From the NCBI GenBank assembly GCA_024102915.1, contig JAGFJG010000018.1, positions 1-36,741 of the forward strand: a stretch of 36,741 nucleotides of DNA, given 5' to 3'. A program made the translations under genes and the position numbers. The stretch's first letter is position 1. The number at the start of each line of letters is the position of its first letter. This document shows positions 1 through 8,847 of this stretch, one piece after another. Below the pieces are notes generated by a model. That model was not told where the DNA came from, searched no databases, and saw only the letters and a program-made list of their open reading frames with translations. Origin of the DNA: Caldilineales bacterium. GTDB lineage: Bacteria; Chloroflexota; Anaerolineae; J102.

Positions 1-2
1 TC

Positions 3-584
3 ACCAAAAACGAAGACCTCGGCTCCACCACCGGCGCCGGAGCCGTTGAGTTCATCAACAGCCAACTCGGCGGCGAGGCCAAGATCGGCCTGCTCAACTG
101 CGACCAGTTCGAAGGCTGCCCGCCCCGCAAGGCTGGTTTCCTGGAACTGGTGGAAGCGCTGCCCGGCGTGGAAGTCGTCGCCGACCAGGCTGGCTGGATC
201 GCCGATGACGCCCTGCCCGTCTCCGAAGCCATGCTCGAAGCCAACCCCGACATCAACCTGTTGTGGGCGGCCAACGAGGGCGGGACCGTCGCCCATGCCC
301 TGGCCGTGCAATCTTCCGGTCTGGCGGGCAAGGTCTTCGTCTTCGGTACCGACATGAACAACCAGATGGCGCAGATGCTTCAGGCCGATGACAACATCTT
401 GCAAGCCGTCACCGGCCAGGCCCCCTTCCAGATGGGCTACGACGCTTTCGTGACCACACTGAAGGTGCTGGCCGGGATGGATGTGCCTGCCGTGCAGAAT
501 ACGCCCACCATCCTCTTCGCCCGTGGCAATGACGATCTGATCAATCTCTTCGTCGAAACCGAGGGCATGGCCATCTTCGAATAA
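3..584 (+). CDS. Sugar ABC transporter substrate-binding protein, ribose type (5' end missing)
   Basis: The last 193 codons of a periplasmic-binding-protein-like domain are present; the start and signal peptide lie outside the window. The frame is open from base 3. The fold pattern is that of the RbsB/Peripla_BP_4 family: a GEAKIGLLNCD strand, a helix, INLLWAANEGGTVAHALA, then VFVFGTDMNNQMAQML, and a closing QAPFQMGYDA segment. In the family this protein captures a sugar outside the cell and delivers it to the permease. It is followed by a hairpin (603-642) and then by the ATPase and permease genes of the same transporter. The ligand cannot be deduced. Confidence 0.85.
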   Translation, partial: TKNEDLGSTTGAGAVEFINSQLGGEAKIGLLNCDQFEGCPPRKAGFLELVEALPGVEVVADQAGWIADDALPVSEAMLEANPDINLLWAANEGGTVAHALAVQSSGLAGKVFVFGTDMNNQMAQMLQADDNILQAVTGQAPFQMGYDAFVTTLKVLAGMDVPAVQNTPTILFARGNDDLINLFVETEGMAIFE

Positions 585-602
585 CCTCAACCTCTCACCA
601 CC

Positions 603-642
603 GCCTGCCTGTACTCTTGCCCTGGGCCGGGTGCAGGCAGGC
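603..642 (+). promoter_or_regulatory. Hairpin between binding-protein gene and ATPase gene
   Basis: GCCTGCCTGTAC (603-614) pairs with GTGCAGGCAGGC (631-642) over 12 positions with one G-T pair; the loop is 16 nt. There is no T-run after it, so a full rho-independent terminator is unlikely. It probably stabilises the 3' end of the binding-protein message or attenuates readthrough, giving more binding protein than membrane components. Equivalent hairpins follow the two other binding-protein genes in this window. Confidence 0.6.
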
Positions 643-662
643 TCATTTTCCGGCGGTCTGTT

Positions 663-2171
663 ATGACGCAACCAATCCTGAAGCTGGAACAAATCAGCAA
701 ACAATATCCGGGCGTCAAGGCGTTGGACGAGGTCGATTTCGTGGTCGCAGCGGGAGAAGTGCGGGCTTTGTTGGGTAAAAACGGGGCCGGGAAATCGACG
801 CTGGTCAAAATCCTCAGCGGCGCCGTCATCCCGGATAGCGGCAAAATCCTCGTCGATGGCAAGGAAGTCACCATCCACACCCCGCAAGACGCTTTTGCGC
901 AGGGGATCGCCACGGTTTACCAGGAGATGAGCCTGGTGCCGGGACTGACGGTGGGCGAAAACATTTTGCTGGGACGTTGGCCGCAAACTCGCACACTCGG
1001 CCTCGAATTTATCGACCGCAAACAAATCAATATCCTGGCGCAAGCCGCCCTGGATGAACTCGATGTTCATATCAATGTCAATCATTTAGTCTCACGGTTG
1101 AACGTGGCGCAGCAGCAATTGGTCGAAATCGCCAAAGCTATTTCATTCGATCCACGCGTCATGATTTTGGACGAACCGACCAGCGCCCTGGCATCGGAAG
1201 AAGTCGATACCTTGCATCGCGTGGTACGGCGTCTGGCCGAGCAGGGACGGGCGATCATTTATGTCACGCATCGCCTGCAAGAAATCCCACGCGTCGCCGA
1301 CAGCGTGACCGTCCTGCGGGATGGGCTGCATATCGGTACCATTCCTGTAAAGGAAGCGACGCCCGAACGCATCACAAACATGATGATCGGCGGCGATTGG
1401 AAGAAGAGCGAATGGCAGCGGGATGGTCATATCGGCGAGACCAAACTGGCGGTGCGAAATCTCAGCCGGGCGGGGGTGCTGCACGACATCTCGTTCGATC
1501 TGCACGAAGGCGAGGTGCTGGGCATCGCCGGATTGCTTGGCTCAGGGCGCTCGGAATTGCTACGTTCGATTTTCGGGCTGGACCCGATCGACAGCGGTGA
1601 AATCTATGTGCGTGGCGTCCGCATCGAAAAGCCCTCACCGCTGATGATGAAACAGCATCGCCTCAGCATGACGCCCGAAGACCGCAAACGTGAGGGACTG
1701 GTGCTGATTTTCTCGGTGCGCAACAACCTCACCCTGGCCAGCCTCGACAACCTCACCAACCACGGGCTTTTGCAGCCACGGCGAGCGACCGTCCTGGCCA
1801 ATGAAATGGTGCGGGGCATGGATATCAAAACCTCGAGTCTGGAAGTCATCACCAAAACGCTGAGCGGCGGCAATCAGCAAAAAGTCGTGATCGGCAACTG
1901 GCTCAACACCCGCCCCGAAGTGCTGTTGATGGATGAACCGACACGGGGCATCGACATCCATGCCAAGGAACAGATTTTTCAGCTTGTGCGCGACCTCGCC
2001 AGCCAGAAAATGGCTGTGCTCTTTGTTTCGTCGGAACTCGAAGAGGTGCTCGATGTCGCCGACCGCATCCTGGTCATGAACCAGGGCCGCATCACCTATG
2101 AATTCATGCATGATGACGTCAATCTCGAACAGTTGATGTCCCTGGCTATGGAGGAGGCAGAGCATGCCTGA
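663..2171 (+). CDS. Ribose-type (CUT2) sugar ABC transporter ATPase, two nucleotide-binding domains
   Basis: This 502-residue protein has the RbsA/MglA/XylG double-NBD layout and energises sugar import at the inner face of the membrane. NBD1 has a full Walker A (GKNGAGKS, residues 38-45) and Walker B ILDEPTSAL. NBD2 has the usual degenerate Walker A (GLLGSGRSEL), then LSGGNQQKV and LLMDEPTRGID. Length is normal for the family. It starts with ATG 79 bases after the binding-protein stop and overlaps the permease gene by 8 bases, so the two are translationally coupled. Sugar specificity is unknown; the downstream kinase and mannitol-type dehydrogenase hint at a hexose or hexitol. Confidence 0.93.
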   Translation: MTQPILKLEQISKQYPGVKALDEVDFVVAAGEVRALLGKNGAGKSTLVKILSGAVIPDSGKILVDGKEVTIHTPQDAFAQGIATVYQEMSLVPGLTVGENILLGRWPQTRTLGLEFIDRKQINILAQAALDELDVHINVNHLVSRLNVAQQQLVEIAKAISFDPRVMILDEPTSALASEEVDTLHRVVRRLAEQGRAIIYVTHRLQEIPRVADSVTVLRDGLHIGTIPVKEATPERITNMMIGGDWKKSEWQRDGHIGETKLAVRNLSRAGVLHDISFDLHEGEVLGIAGLLGSGRSELLRSIFGLDPIDSGEIYVRGVRIEKPSPLMMKQHRLSMTPEDRKREGLVLIFSVRNNLTLASLDNLTNHGLLQPRRATVLANEMVRGMDIKTSSLEVITKTLSGGNQQKVVIGNWLNTRPEVLLMDEPTRGIDIHAKEQIFQLVRDLASQKMAVLFVSSELEEVLDVADRILVMNQGRITYEFMHDDVNLEQLMSLAMEEAEHA

Positions 2172-3159
2172 CGCAGCAGCAACCACTACAAAAATGCAAT
2201 CTGATTTTCGTTATCGTCTGGGAGAGTTTCTATCCCGCTCCGGTCTTTTACTCGGACTGATTCTGCTTTTTATCGCCCTGGCGGCTTTCGCCCCCAATTT
2301 CCTCTCCTCACGCAACCTGCTCAACGTCCTGCGGGCGGTCGCCTTCAACGGCATTATCGCCTGCGGCATGACCTTCATTATCATTCAGGCGGACATCGAT
2401 GTCAGCGTGGGTTCGGCGGTCGCCTGGTCTTCGGCGCTTTTGGGCGTGCTCGCCATCAAGCTGGGCTGGCCGCTGTGGCTGGCCGTCATTGTCGTGCTGG
2501 CGCAAGGGGCGCTCATCTATTCAGGTGCGGCGTACATCCGGGTGCGGTGGGCTGTCCCGGCCTTTGTCGTCACCCTGGTACTCTTCATGAGCCTGCGCGG
2601 CGCGGCCAGGTTGATCACCAACGCCTATCCCATCACGCCATTTCCCGATTCGTTCAACTTCTGGGGCGGCGGATATGTGCTGGACGTGATCCCCGTGCCC
2701 GTGATCATCATGTTGGCGACCTTTCTCATCTTCCATTTCATCAGCAAGCGCACAGTGTATGGCCGGTCGGTTTACAGCGTGGGCGGGAATGAGGAGGCCA
2801 GTCGGTTGTCGGGCATTCGTGTCTGGCGCACGCGCATCATCACCTTCGCCCTGACCGGTTTTCTGGCGGCGTTTAGCGGCATCTTGCTCTCCTCGCGCAT
2901 CATGTCCGGCTCGTCGAACATCGCTGAAGGCCTGGAATTTGATGTGATCGCCGCCGTCATCATCGGTGGGACGAGCCTTATGGGCGGATCGGGAACCATT
3001 TTCGGCACGTTCCTTGGCGTGATTTTCATCGGACTCCTGGGCAATGGCATGGTGCTAATGGGCATCAATCCTTTCGCTCAGGAAGTGGTGCGTGGCCTCG
3101 TGATTCTCGCCGCCGTGCTGATTAGCGTCATCCGCGTGCAGGGCGGCACGGCCAAATAA
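2164..3159 (+). CDS. Ribose-type sugar ABC transporter permease
   Basis: A 331-residue, highly hydrophobic protein of the RbsC/BPD_transp_2 family that forms the membrane channel of the importer. Family landmarks include the early GMTFIIIQADIDVSVGS segment, the cytoplasmic TVYGRSVYSVGGNEEASRLSGI coupling region (from about residue 197), and the late VIIGGTSLMGGSGTIFGT loop. The start overlaps the ATPase stop by 8 bases. It pairs with the ATPase at 663 and the binding protein at 3. Confidence 0.93.
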   Translation: MPDAAATTTKMQSDFRYRLGEFLSRSGLLLGLILLFIALAAFAPNFLSSRNLLNVLRAVAFNGIIACGMTFIIIQADIDVSVGSAVAWSSALLGVLAIKLGWPLWLAVIVVLAQGALIYSGAAYIRVRWAVPAFVVTLVLFMSLRGAARLITNAYPITPFPDSFNFWGGGYVLDVIPVPVIIMLATFLIFHFISKRTVYGRSVYSVGGNEEASRLSGIRVWRTRIITFALTGFLAAFSGILLSSRIMSGSSNIAEGLEFDVIAAVIIGGTSLMGGSGTIFGTFLGVIFIGLLGNGMVLMGINPFAQEVVRGLVILAAVLISVIRVQGGTAK

Positions 3160-3180
3160 CGGCGCTTCCGTCCAAATGAC

Positions 3181-4128
3181 ATGGCGATGATCTACACCGT
3201 CACTCTCAACCCAACGCTGGACAAAACCCTCAGTGTGCCCCAACTTCGTCCGGGCGAGGTGCACCGGGCGGAATTCGTGCGCCAGGATATCGGCGGCAAG
3301 GGCATCAATGTCTCGCGGGCGCTGCGGCTCCTGGGTATCGAGAGCACGGTCATCGCCATCTTTGCCGGAGCTACGGGCGAGACCATGCGGCGGGGATTAG
3401 AGGCAGCCGGTTTCGTCGGGAACTATGTGTGGGCTGAGGGCGAAACCCGGCAGAACATCACCCTGCGCGACGATTCCGCCAATCTTTACACGAAAATCAA
3501 TGAGCCAGGCCCGTTATTCCGCCCCGAACATCTCGATTCGCTGTTGAGTCTGATCACAAGTCGGGCAAAAGCCGACGACATCTGGGCATTTTGCGGCAGT
3601 TTGCCGCCCGGCGCACCCAACGACCTCTACGCGCAACTCATCACGGAAGTGCAGCGACGGGGTGGGCGGGCTTTTCTCGATGCCAGCGATGCTGCATTGC
3701 GCGCAGGCGTCCTGGCCCGACCTTTCGCTGTCAAACCGAACAGCGAAGAGGCTGCATTGCTCGTCGGGAGACTGCCGGTCGACGACGATGATCATTGTGA
3801 TGCAGCGATCCGGCTGGGCGAATCGGGTGTCGCACTGGTCGCTCTCTCGCGCGGCGCTGATGGCCTCGTGCTGGCGCTGGATGGCGAAACCATTTTGGCA
3901 ACGCCCCCCACCATCTCGGCGCGCAGCCCTATCGGCGCGGGCGATGCCACCCTGGCCGGGCTGATTTGGGCGGTGCGAGATGGCTGCGACGCGCCTGAGA
4001 CCGCTCGTCGAGCCACGGCCTGCGGGACCGCCGCCGCCATGCAAGAAGGCACAGGCCTGGGCGATCTTCCTCTTATCAACGAACTCAAACATCGAATCCA
4101 ACTTTCACCATGTCCTCGGACACAATAA
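3181..4128 (+). CDS. PfkB-family sugar-phosphate kinase (1-phosphofructokinase/tagatose-6-phosphate kinase type)
   Basis: A 315-residue PfkB kinase. The N-terminus (TVTLNPTLDKTLSV) and signature 1 (IGGKGINVSRALRLLG) are typical of the FruK/LacC branch rather than of ribokinase. The C-terminal signature SARSPIGAGDATLAG carries the catalytic Asp of the GAGD motif. It would phosphorylate a sugar phosphate in the cytoplasm. It lies 21 bases downstream of the permease gene and upstream of a UroD-like gene and a mannitol-type dehydrogenase. A second ATG two codons in is also possible. The transporter is not a PTS, so which sugar phosphate it uses is open; substrate assignment is weak while the family call is strong. 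Confidence 0.87.
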   Translation: MAMIYTVTLNPTLDKTLSVPQLRPGEVHRAEFVRQDIGGKGINVSRALRLLGIESTVIAIFAGATGETMRRGLEAAGFVGNYVWAEGETRQNITLRDDSANLYTKINEPGPLFRPEHLDSLLSLITSRAKADDIWAFCGSLPPGAPNDLYAQLITEVQRRGGRAFLDASDAALRAGVLARPFAVKPNSEEAALLVGRLPVDDDDHCDAAIRLGESGVALVALSRGADGLVLALDGETILATPPTISARSPIGAGDATLAGLIWAVRDGCDAPETARRATACGTAAAMQEGTGLGDLPLINELKHRIQLSPCPRTQ

Positions 4129-4172
4129 CGACCATTCACGCATTTTCTGGCTCGGCCAGATTAGGAGTCAAC

Positions 4173-5312
4173 ATGGATATTTCTGAATATGACGTGCCCG
4201 GCAACCGCCGGGAGCGCGTGCTCAAAGCGGTAGCCCACCAGGAAACCGATTACGTGCCCTATAATTTTCATTCCATCCCCATGGTTTATCACAACATCCG
4301 TGATTATTATGGATTGAAAGACAGCGAAGCGGTCGCCGATTTTATCGGCAATCACGTGGTCAAAATCGGCACGGATTTCAACTATAACCCCTGGGCGGAT
4401 GAAATCCGGCAACTCGACCTCACGCCCAGCGGCGGGCCCGTGCACACCAACCTCGACGCCAAAGGCGAATTGCACAAAGACGAATTCGGCTGCGTGTGGG
4501 ACCGACATTCGGGCATGCCCCACCCGGTGGCCTATCCCCTGGCCGACGACCCGCCCAACCTGGACGCCTATGTGATGCCCGACCCATTCCGGGCCGGACG
4601 CTTTGATCAGGCTGCCGCCCTGGCCGACCGCTGGCGGGACAAGGCGTTCATCTTCGGCAAACTGGGCATGGTTCTGTTTGAGCGGGCCTGGAGCATCCGC
4701 AGCATGACCAAGCTGATGGTGGATATGATCCAGCGTCCGGATTTCGTCCACGAGTTGATGGACCGAATCCTGGTCGAGTGGGATATCCCCATCATCGATC
4801 AGCAAATCGACATCGGCGTCGATGGATTCTATTTCGCCGACGACTGGGGCACTTCATCCGGGCTGATGTTCAGCCCTAAGATGTGGCGCAAATTCGTCAA
4901 GCCCCGCCTCGCCAAAATCTTCGAGCACTGCCACAACCGAGGCGTCTACGTTGGCCTGCACTCCGACGGTCGCATCGGCCCGCTGTTCCCCGAACTGATC
5001 GAAATCGGCCTGGACATTTTCAACCCTCTGGAACCGGCCGCCATGGATAGATTGGAGATGAAACAACTCTACGGCGATAAGATCACTTTTTACGGCGGTC
5101 TCGATGTCGAGCACACGATGCCGTTTGGGACGGCGGACGACGTGCGGGAAGAAACGAAATGGCTGGTCGAAAACCTGGGCAAAGGCGGCGGATACATTTT
5201 GCAGACCAGTCATCAAGTGCTATGGGACACGCCGATGGAGAATATCGTCGCTTATATCGAAACCGTGCGGGCGATGGCGGGTTTGGAGACGCCGAGAGTC
5301 AATGGCGGTTGA
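4173..5312 (+). CDS. UroD-like (uroporphyrinogen decarboxylase/cobamide methyltransferase superfamily) protein, paralogue 1
   Basis: A 379-residue protein of the URO-D superfamily, which includes MtaA/MtbA-type and O-demethylase MT1 enzymes as well as true heme-pathway decarboxylases. The start at 4173 is preferred over ATG 4110 because AGGAG (4163-4167) sits just before it and the earlier stretch is not family-like. Landmarks are the N-terminal RRERVLKAVAHQE, FADDWGTSSGLMFSP (about 221-235), HSDGRIGPLFPELIEIGLD (263-281) and GGGYILQTSHQ (338-348). The His-containing HSDG and SHQ sites sit where metal or substrate ligands occur in the superfamily, but the HxC pair of MtaA/MtbA is absent. No corrinoid gene is adjacent. 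It is not a heme-biosynthesis gene by context. Its reaction is unknown. Confidence 0.8.
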   Translation: MDISEYDVPGNRRERVLKAVAHQETDYVPYNFHSIPMVYHNIRDYYGLKDSEAVADFIGNHVVKIGTDFNYNPWADEIRQLDLTPSGGPVHTNLDAKGELHKDEFGCVWDRHSGMPHPVAYPLADDPPNLDAYVMPDPFRAGRFDQAAALADRWRDKAFIFGKLGMVLFERAWSIRSMTKLMVDMIQRPDFVHELMDRILVEWDIPIIDQQIDIGVDGFYFADDWGTSSGLMFSPKMWRKFVKPRLAKIFEHCHNRGVYVGLHSDGRIGPLFPELIEIGLDIFNPLEPAAMDRLEMKQLYGDKITFYGGLDVEHTMPFGTADDVREETKWLVENLGKGGGYILQTSHQVLWDTPMENIVAYIETVRAMAGLETPRVNGG

Positions 5313-5353
5313 TTTGTGTTCCACGTCGAGTCAATGTGAGTGAGCGTTTTGAA

Positions 5354-6640
5354 ATGAGTTTGACAGGAAACCGCACGTTCGTCGGCTTTGGATTTGGCGC
5401 AATTCAGGCCGGACTGTTTCTGTGGGAGGCCCAGCAGTCGGGCAATTTCGGGCGGCTGGTCGTGGCCGAAGTCGTGCCGGAGGTCGTGGCAGAATTGCGG
5501 GCGGCAGGCGGCATGTACGGCCTCAATATCGCCCATTCCGACCGGGTCGAAAAAGTGCAAGTTGGGCCGGTGGAGATATTCGACCCGGCGATACCGGCGG
5601 AACGTAAGGCGTTGATTGCGGCCATCGCCCAGGCTGAGGAAATCAGTACGGCCATTCCCAGCGTGGCATTCTACAAGAATGATTCGCCAGGCAGCCTACA
5701 TCAGGTTTTGGCCGACGGTTTGCAGCGCAAAACCCAGGTCGATGGCCCGAATGCAGTTGTCTATGCCGCTGAGAACAATAACCATGCCGCCGAAATCCTT
5801 CAGGCCGCTGTGCAGGAGGCATTGGCGGACGGGGATCAGGATGAAGCGTGGGCCAAAGTTCGCTTTCTCAACACCGTGATCGGCAAGATGAGCGGGGTCA
5901 AGGCTGGTTGGGATGAGGTACAGGGCCAGGGGTTGGCGCCGGTCAGCCAGGGTTCGGAGCGGGCGTTTCTGGTCGAAGCGTTCAATCATATCCTGATCTC
6001 GCAGATCGATTTTCCCTCCGGTTTTAAGCGCGGCATCGACGTCTTCATCGAAAAGCCCGACTTGCTGCCGTTCGAGGAAGCCAAGCTCTACGGCCACAAT
6101 GCCGTCCACGCCCTGGCCGCCTATTTGGGCGCAATGAAAAATGCCGAGTTCATTGCCGATTTACGCCACATCCCCGACGTAATGCCCTTCTTGCGGGCGG
6201 CGTTTATCGCCGAATCGGGTGCGGCGCTGATCCGCAAACATGCGGATGTCGACGAATTGTTCACTTCTGCCGGCTACACCGCCTATGCCGATGACCTGCT
6301 TGAACGCATGACCAACCCCTACCTGCGTGACTCCATCGAGCGCGTCGGGCGGGATCCTGGCCGCAAGTTGGGTTGGCACGACCGTTTGGTGGGCACGATG
6401 CGGGTGTGCCTATCTCAAGGTGTGGAACCGGCCCGATTCGCCCTTGGCGCTGCGGCGGCGCTGGCGATGATGAATCCTTCCACCCTGGAGGCTCCGCACA
6501 CATCCGCCGAACTCCTGTCCAACTTGTGGGCCGCCGCCCAACCCGACCCTGATGAGATGACCGCTATTCTGGCTGAAATCCAGATGGCACTAGCGCGGCT
6601 GCGCGCCTGGCTCGATGGGGCGCCGCTCGAACCGGGTTAA
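5354..6640 (+). CDS. Mannitol-type polyol dehydrogenase (mannitol-1-phosphate 5-dehydrogenase-like)
   Basis: This 428-residue protein belongs to the long-chain polyol-specific dehydrogenases. The N-terminal Rossmann region is FVGFGFGAIQAG (residues 9-20). The catalytic signature KLYGHNAVH gives K244, N249 and H252, spaced exactly as the Lys/Asn/His triad of mannitol dehydrogenases. NNNHAAEIL (141-149) is another family segment. It oxidises a hexitol or hexitol phosphate with NAD(P). ATG 5354 is chosen because homologous-looking sequence begins there; an in-frame GTG at 5336 is possible. It is the last gene of the plus-strand group, and its stop overlaps the stop of the converging GntR gene. 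Confidence 0.82.
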   Translation: MSLTGNRTFVGFGFGAIQAGLFLWEAQQSGNFGRLVVAEVVPEVVAELRAAGGMYGLNIAHSDRVEKVQVGPVEIFDPAIPAERKALIAAIAQAEEISTAIPSVAFYKNDSPGSLHQVLADGLQRKTQVDGPNAVVYAAENNNHAAEILQAAVQEALADGDQDEAWAKVRFLNTVIGKMSGVKAGWDEVQGQGLAPVSQGSERAFLVEAFNHILISQIDFPSGFKRGIDVFIEKPDLLPFEEAKLYGHNAVHALAAYLGAMKNAEFIADLRHIPDVMPFLRAAFIAESGAALIRKHADVDELFTSAGYTAYADDLLERMTNPYLRDSIERVGRDPGRKLGWHDRLVGTMRVCLSQGVEPARFALGAAAALAMMNPSTLEAPHTSAELLSNLWAAAQPDPDEMTAILAEIQMALARLRAWLDGAPLEPG

Positions 6641-7485
6641 CCCTGCGTTTCCTCCGGCAGCGCGCTCGTATCGATAGAACTGACTTCCTGACCATTCCAT
6701 TCGATGCGATAAATTCCCCGATACAGGCCCTTTTCCACCGAAATGAGTGTGCCCTGCGTGTCGGATGCCACACGGCTGCGCATCAGCACCGCCGTCTGCG
6801 GAGGCACTTTCAGCAGATCGGCGTCTTCTTTGTCTAAAGAGACGGCGCGGAATGTGTCGGATGCGCGCACAAGTTTGATATTGTGTATGTGCTCAAGCAC
6901 ATAATAGATGGACTGTTGCAAGCCCTCTTCCCTGAAGTCTGAAGCGGTCATAGTCGGGGCGATGCTCACGGGGATGTGGGCGGTGAGGATGCCCATCGGC
7001 TCGTCGTCGATGGTGCGCAACCGCCTGATGTGAAACACCTCAGCGTCCTCTTTCAGTTTCATCAGGCGGATGTCCTCAGCGCTGGCCGGGATGCGCTCGA
7101 AAATAAGCATCTTGCAGCCGGGCGTGAGTCCCTTGCGCGTCACCTCTTGCGTGAACGTCGTCAGCGAGTTGAGGCTTTCCTCGAAGAGAGTGGGCAGGAC
7201 GACAGTGCCTTGAGAACGCCGGCGATCAACCAGACCCTCAGCGCTCAACGTCGCCAGCGCCTGCCGGATAGGCGTACGGCTCAATTGGAAATAATCCTGC
7301 AACTCATGTTCGGTCGGCAGGGTCGAATGTGGGGGAAACAGACCGCTTTCGATGCCATGTCGCAGGAATAATTCCAACTGGTGGTGCAGCGGAACCGGGC
7401 TATCTTTGTTAATTACAGCCTCAGGGTCTACGCTAAGCAGAGCGGAATGCGTGACATGGTCGCTGATCGTATTTTCAAGTGCCAT
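6637..7485 (-). CDS. GntR-family (HutC/UTRA) transcriptional regulator 1
   Basis: A 282-residue regulator from ATG 7485; a TTG at 7506 would add 7 residues. The N-terminal winged helix-turn-helix (about residues 30-100) reads LPTEHELQDYFQLSRTPIRQAL, followed by LVDRRRSQGTVV. The C-terminal two thirds are a UTRA ligand-binding domain with EVFHIRRLRTIDDEPMGILT, which in this family senses a sugar or sugar phosphate. It ends the long minus-strand group, 60 bases after a UroD-like gene. Its TAA stop shares the TTAA at 6637-6640 with the converging dehydrogenase. It likely controls one of the two neighbouring groups. Confidence 0.9.
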   Translation of the reverse strand: MALENTISDHVTHSALLSVDPEAVINKDSPVPLHHQLELFLRHGIESGLFPPHSTLPTEHELQDYFQLSRTPIRQALATLSAEGLVDRRRSQGTVVLPTLFEESLNSLTTFTQEVTRKGLTPGCKMLIFERIPASAEDIRLMKLKEDAEVFHIRRLRTIDDEPMGILTAHIPVSIAPTMTASDFREEGLQQSIYYVLEHIHNIKLVRASDTFRAVSLDKEDADLLKVPPQTAVLMRSRVASDTQGTLISVEKGLYRGIYRIEWNGQEVSSIDTSALPEETQG

Positions 7486-7545
7486 GTGCGTCTCAGGATT
7501 GATCAAGAATCGTAGTAGAGAAAAGTGTGTCGTGAATCGCTTTTC

Positions 7546-8808
7546 TCAGCGATATTCGGCGATAGATTGATAGAGTGCAAGCAGATTTTCAACCGGGATG
7601 CCGGGCTGCACGTTATGCACGGTATTAATTACATAGCCTCCGCCTGGCGAGAAAATCTCGATATTCTCGCGCACTTCAGCTCGTATTTCATCCGGCGTTC
7701 CGAATGGCAAGGTGCGTTGCGTATCCACGACAGCGCCCCAAAAAACCAGGGACTCACCGAATCGTGCTTTGAGAGTGTACCTGTCCATGCCCTTGGCTGT
7801 CCACTGCACGGGGTTCAGTATATCGAACCCGGCGTCGATGAACCCAGGCAGCAAGTCGATGAGCGCGCCATCCGAGTGCATGAAACACTTCCATGATGTG
7901 TTCTCGTGCACCCAATCATTCAGTGCTTTGTGAAAAGGATAAAACAGATCACGATACGTAGCGGGAGAGAGGAATGGAGCGGTCTGCATGCCAAAGTCGG
8001 TGCCAGTCATATAGATTGCCGCCACCCGATCACCGACCACGGGGGCTATTTTTTGCAGATTACTGAGAGCGATTTCGCACTGCCGCTCGAACACTTCGTA
8101 AATATAGTCTCTGCGGGTGAGCAAACTGACATACCACTCCTCCACATCCCGGATGCCTCGTGGATGTTTGACCCAGGGCACGGGAACCAGGGCGATATCG
8201 CCAAAGGCTGTGCCGCCCGCGTTCATCAATATGGCTTTGTCCGTGGATTCGTACTGGCGTTTGACCTCTTGCTCGAAATGGCGGACATCGGCCTCGCCAA
8301 TGGCGCCGAATTCCTGCAAATTATCTTCGGGGTTCAGATGGCCATCATCAACCGGCGGCTGACGGATAATCGTGTCGAAATAAAATCCATCATTTGGCAT
8401 ATGGCCGCTGGGCGGGGCGGAGCGGTCGCCTTCTGGATACATGAAAATGCTGCCGTCAGGTTCGGGCTCGGTGTTGAATGCTTCGGGAACCAGCACCGGC
8501 GTTCCATCGAACAACGTCCACGGCTTCCAGCCCTCATTGGCGAAACCGAAGAGACCATTGATGGGCCACACCCCCACGACATCGACGCCCAAAGCTTCGG
8601 CCAGATCGGGCTTGATCTCGCCCAAAATCTGGTAGGGCTCGATTACTTTGATCGGAGTTCCGGGCGGGTCGAGTTTTAACGCTTGCCGCAACAGATAGAC
8701 CGAACTGGCGTGCATCCCGGTCGTAGGAGCCGAGCCGAGGTCGAGCGGCGTTTTATCGGGCTGTTCGTGATTCAGCGCCATTTGAATGCGCTGGCGAGAT
8801 GTTAACAT
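7546..8808 (-). CDS. UroD-like superfamily protein, paralogue 2
   Basis: A 420-residue member of the URO-D superfamily, longer than paralogue 1. It begins with SRQRIQMALNHEQPDKTPLD, the standard N-terminus of this group. Further landmarks are YMTGTDFGMQTAPFLSP (266-282), MHSDGALIDLLPGFIDAGFD (310-329), NPVQWTAKGMD (332-342) and GGGYVINTVHNVQPGIPVEN (389-408). The His residues at 311 and 398 are candidate metal ligands by comparison with methyltransferase relatives. It is encoded 39 bases after the sugar ABC ATPase gene and 60 bases before a GntR gene, so it acts in sugar catabolism by context. Methyl transfer, demethylation or another reaction are all possible; no corrinoid gene is adjacent. 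Confidence 0.8.
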   Translation of the reverse strand: MLTSRQRIQMALNHEQPDKTPLDLGSAPTTGMHASSVYLLRQALKLDPPGTPIKVIEPYQILGEIKPDLAEALGVDVVGVWPINGLFGFANEGWKPWTLFDGTPVLVPEAFNTEPEPDGSIFMYPEGDRSAPPSGHMPNDGFYFDTIIRQPPVDDGHLNPEDNLQEFGAIGEADVRHFEQEVKRQYESTDKAILMNAGGTAFGDIALVPVPWVKHPRGIRDVEEWYVSLLTRRDYIYEVFERQCEIALSNLQKIAPVVGDRVAAIYMTGTDFGMQTAPFLSPATYRDLFYPFHKALNDWVHENTSWKCFMHSDGALIDLLPGFIDAGFDILNPVQWTAKGMDRYTLKARFGESLVFWGAVVDTQRTLPFGTPDEIRAEVRENIEIFSPGGGYVINTVHNVQPGIPVENLLALYQSIAEYR

Positions 8809-8847
8809 TTTAAAGTCCGCAGAAAGAAAGTGTGTAAATCGGCGCTC

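Noticed and set aside
4173..8808. UroD-like proteins as heme-biosynthesis HemE
   Set aside because: Motifs and gene neighbours fit the broader methyltransferase-like superfamily; no other heme genes are near and three paralogues sit in sugar operons.
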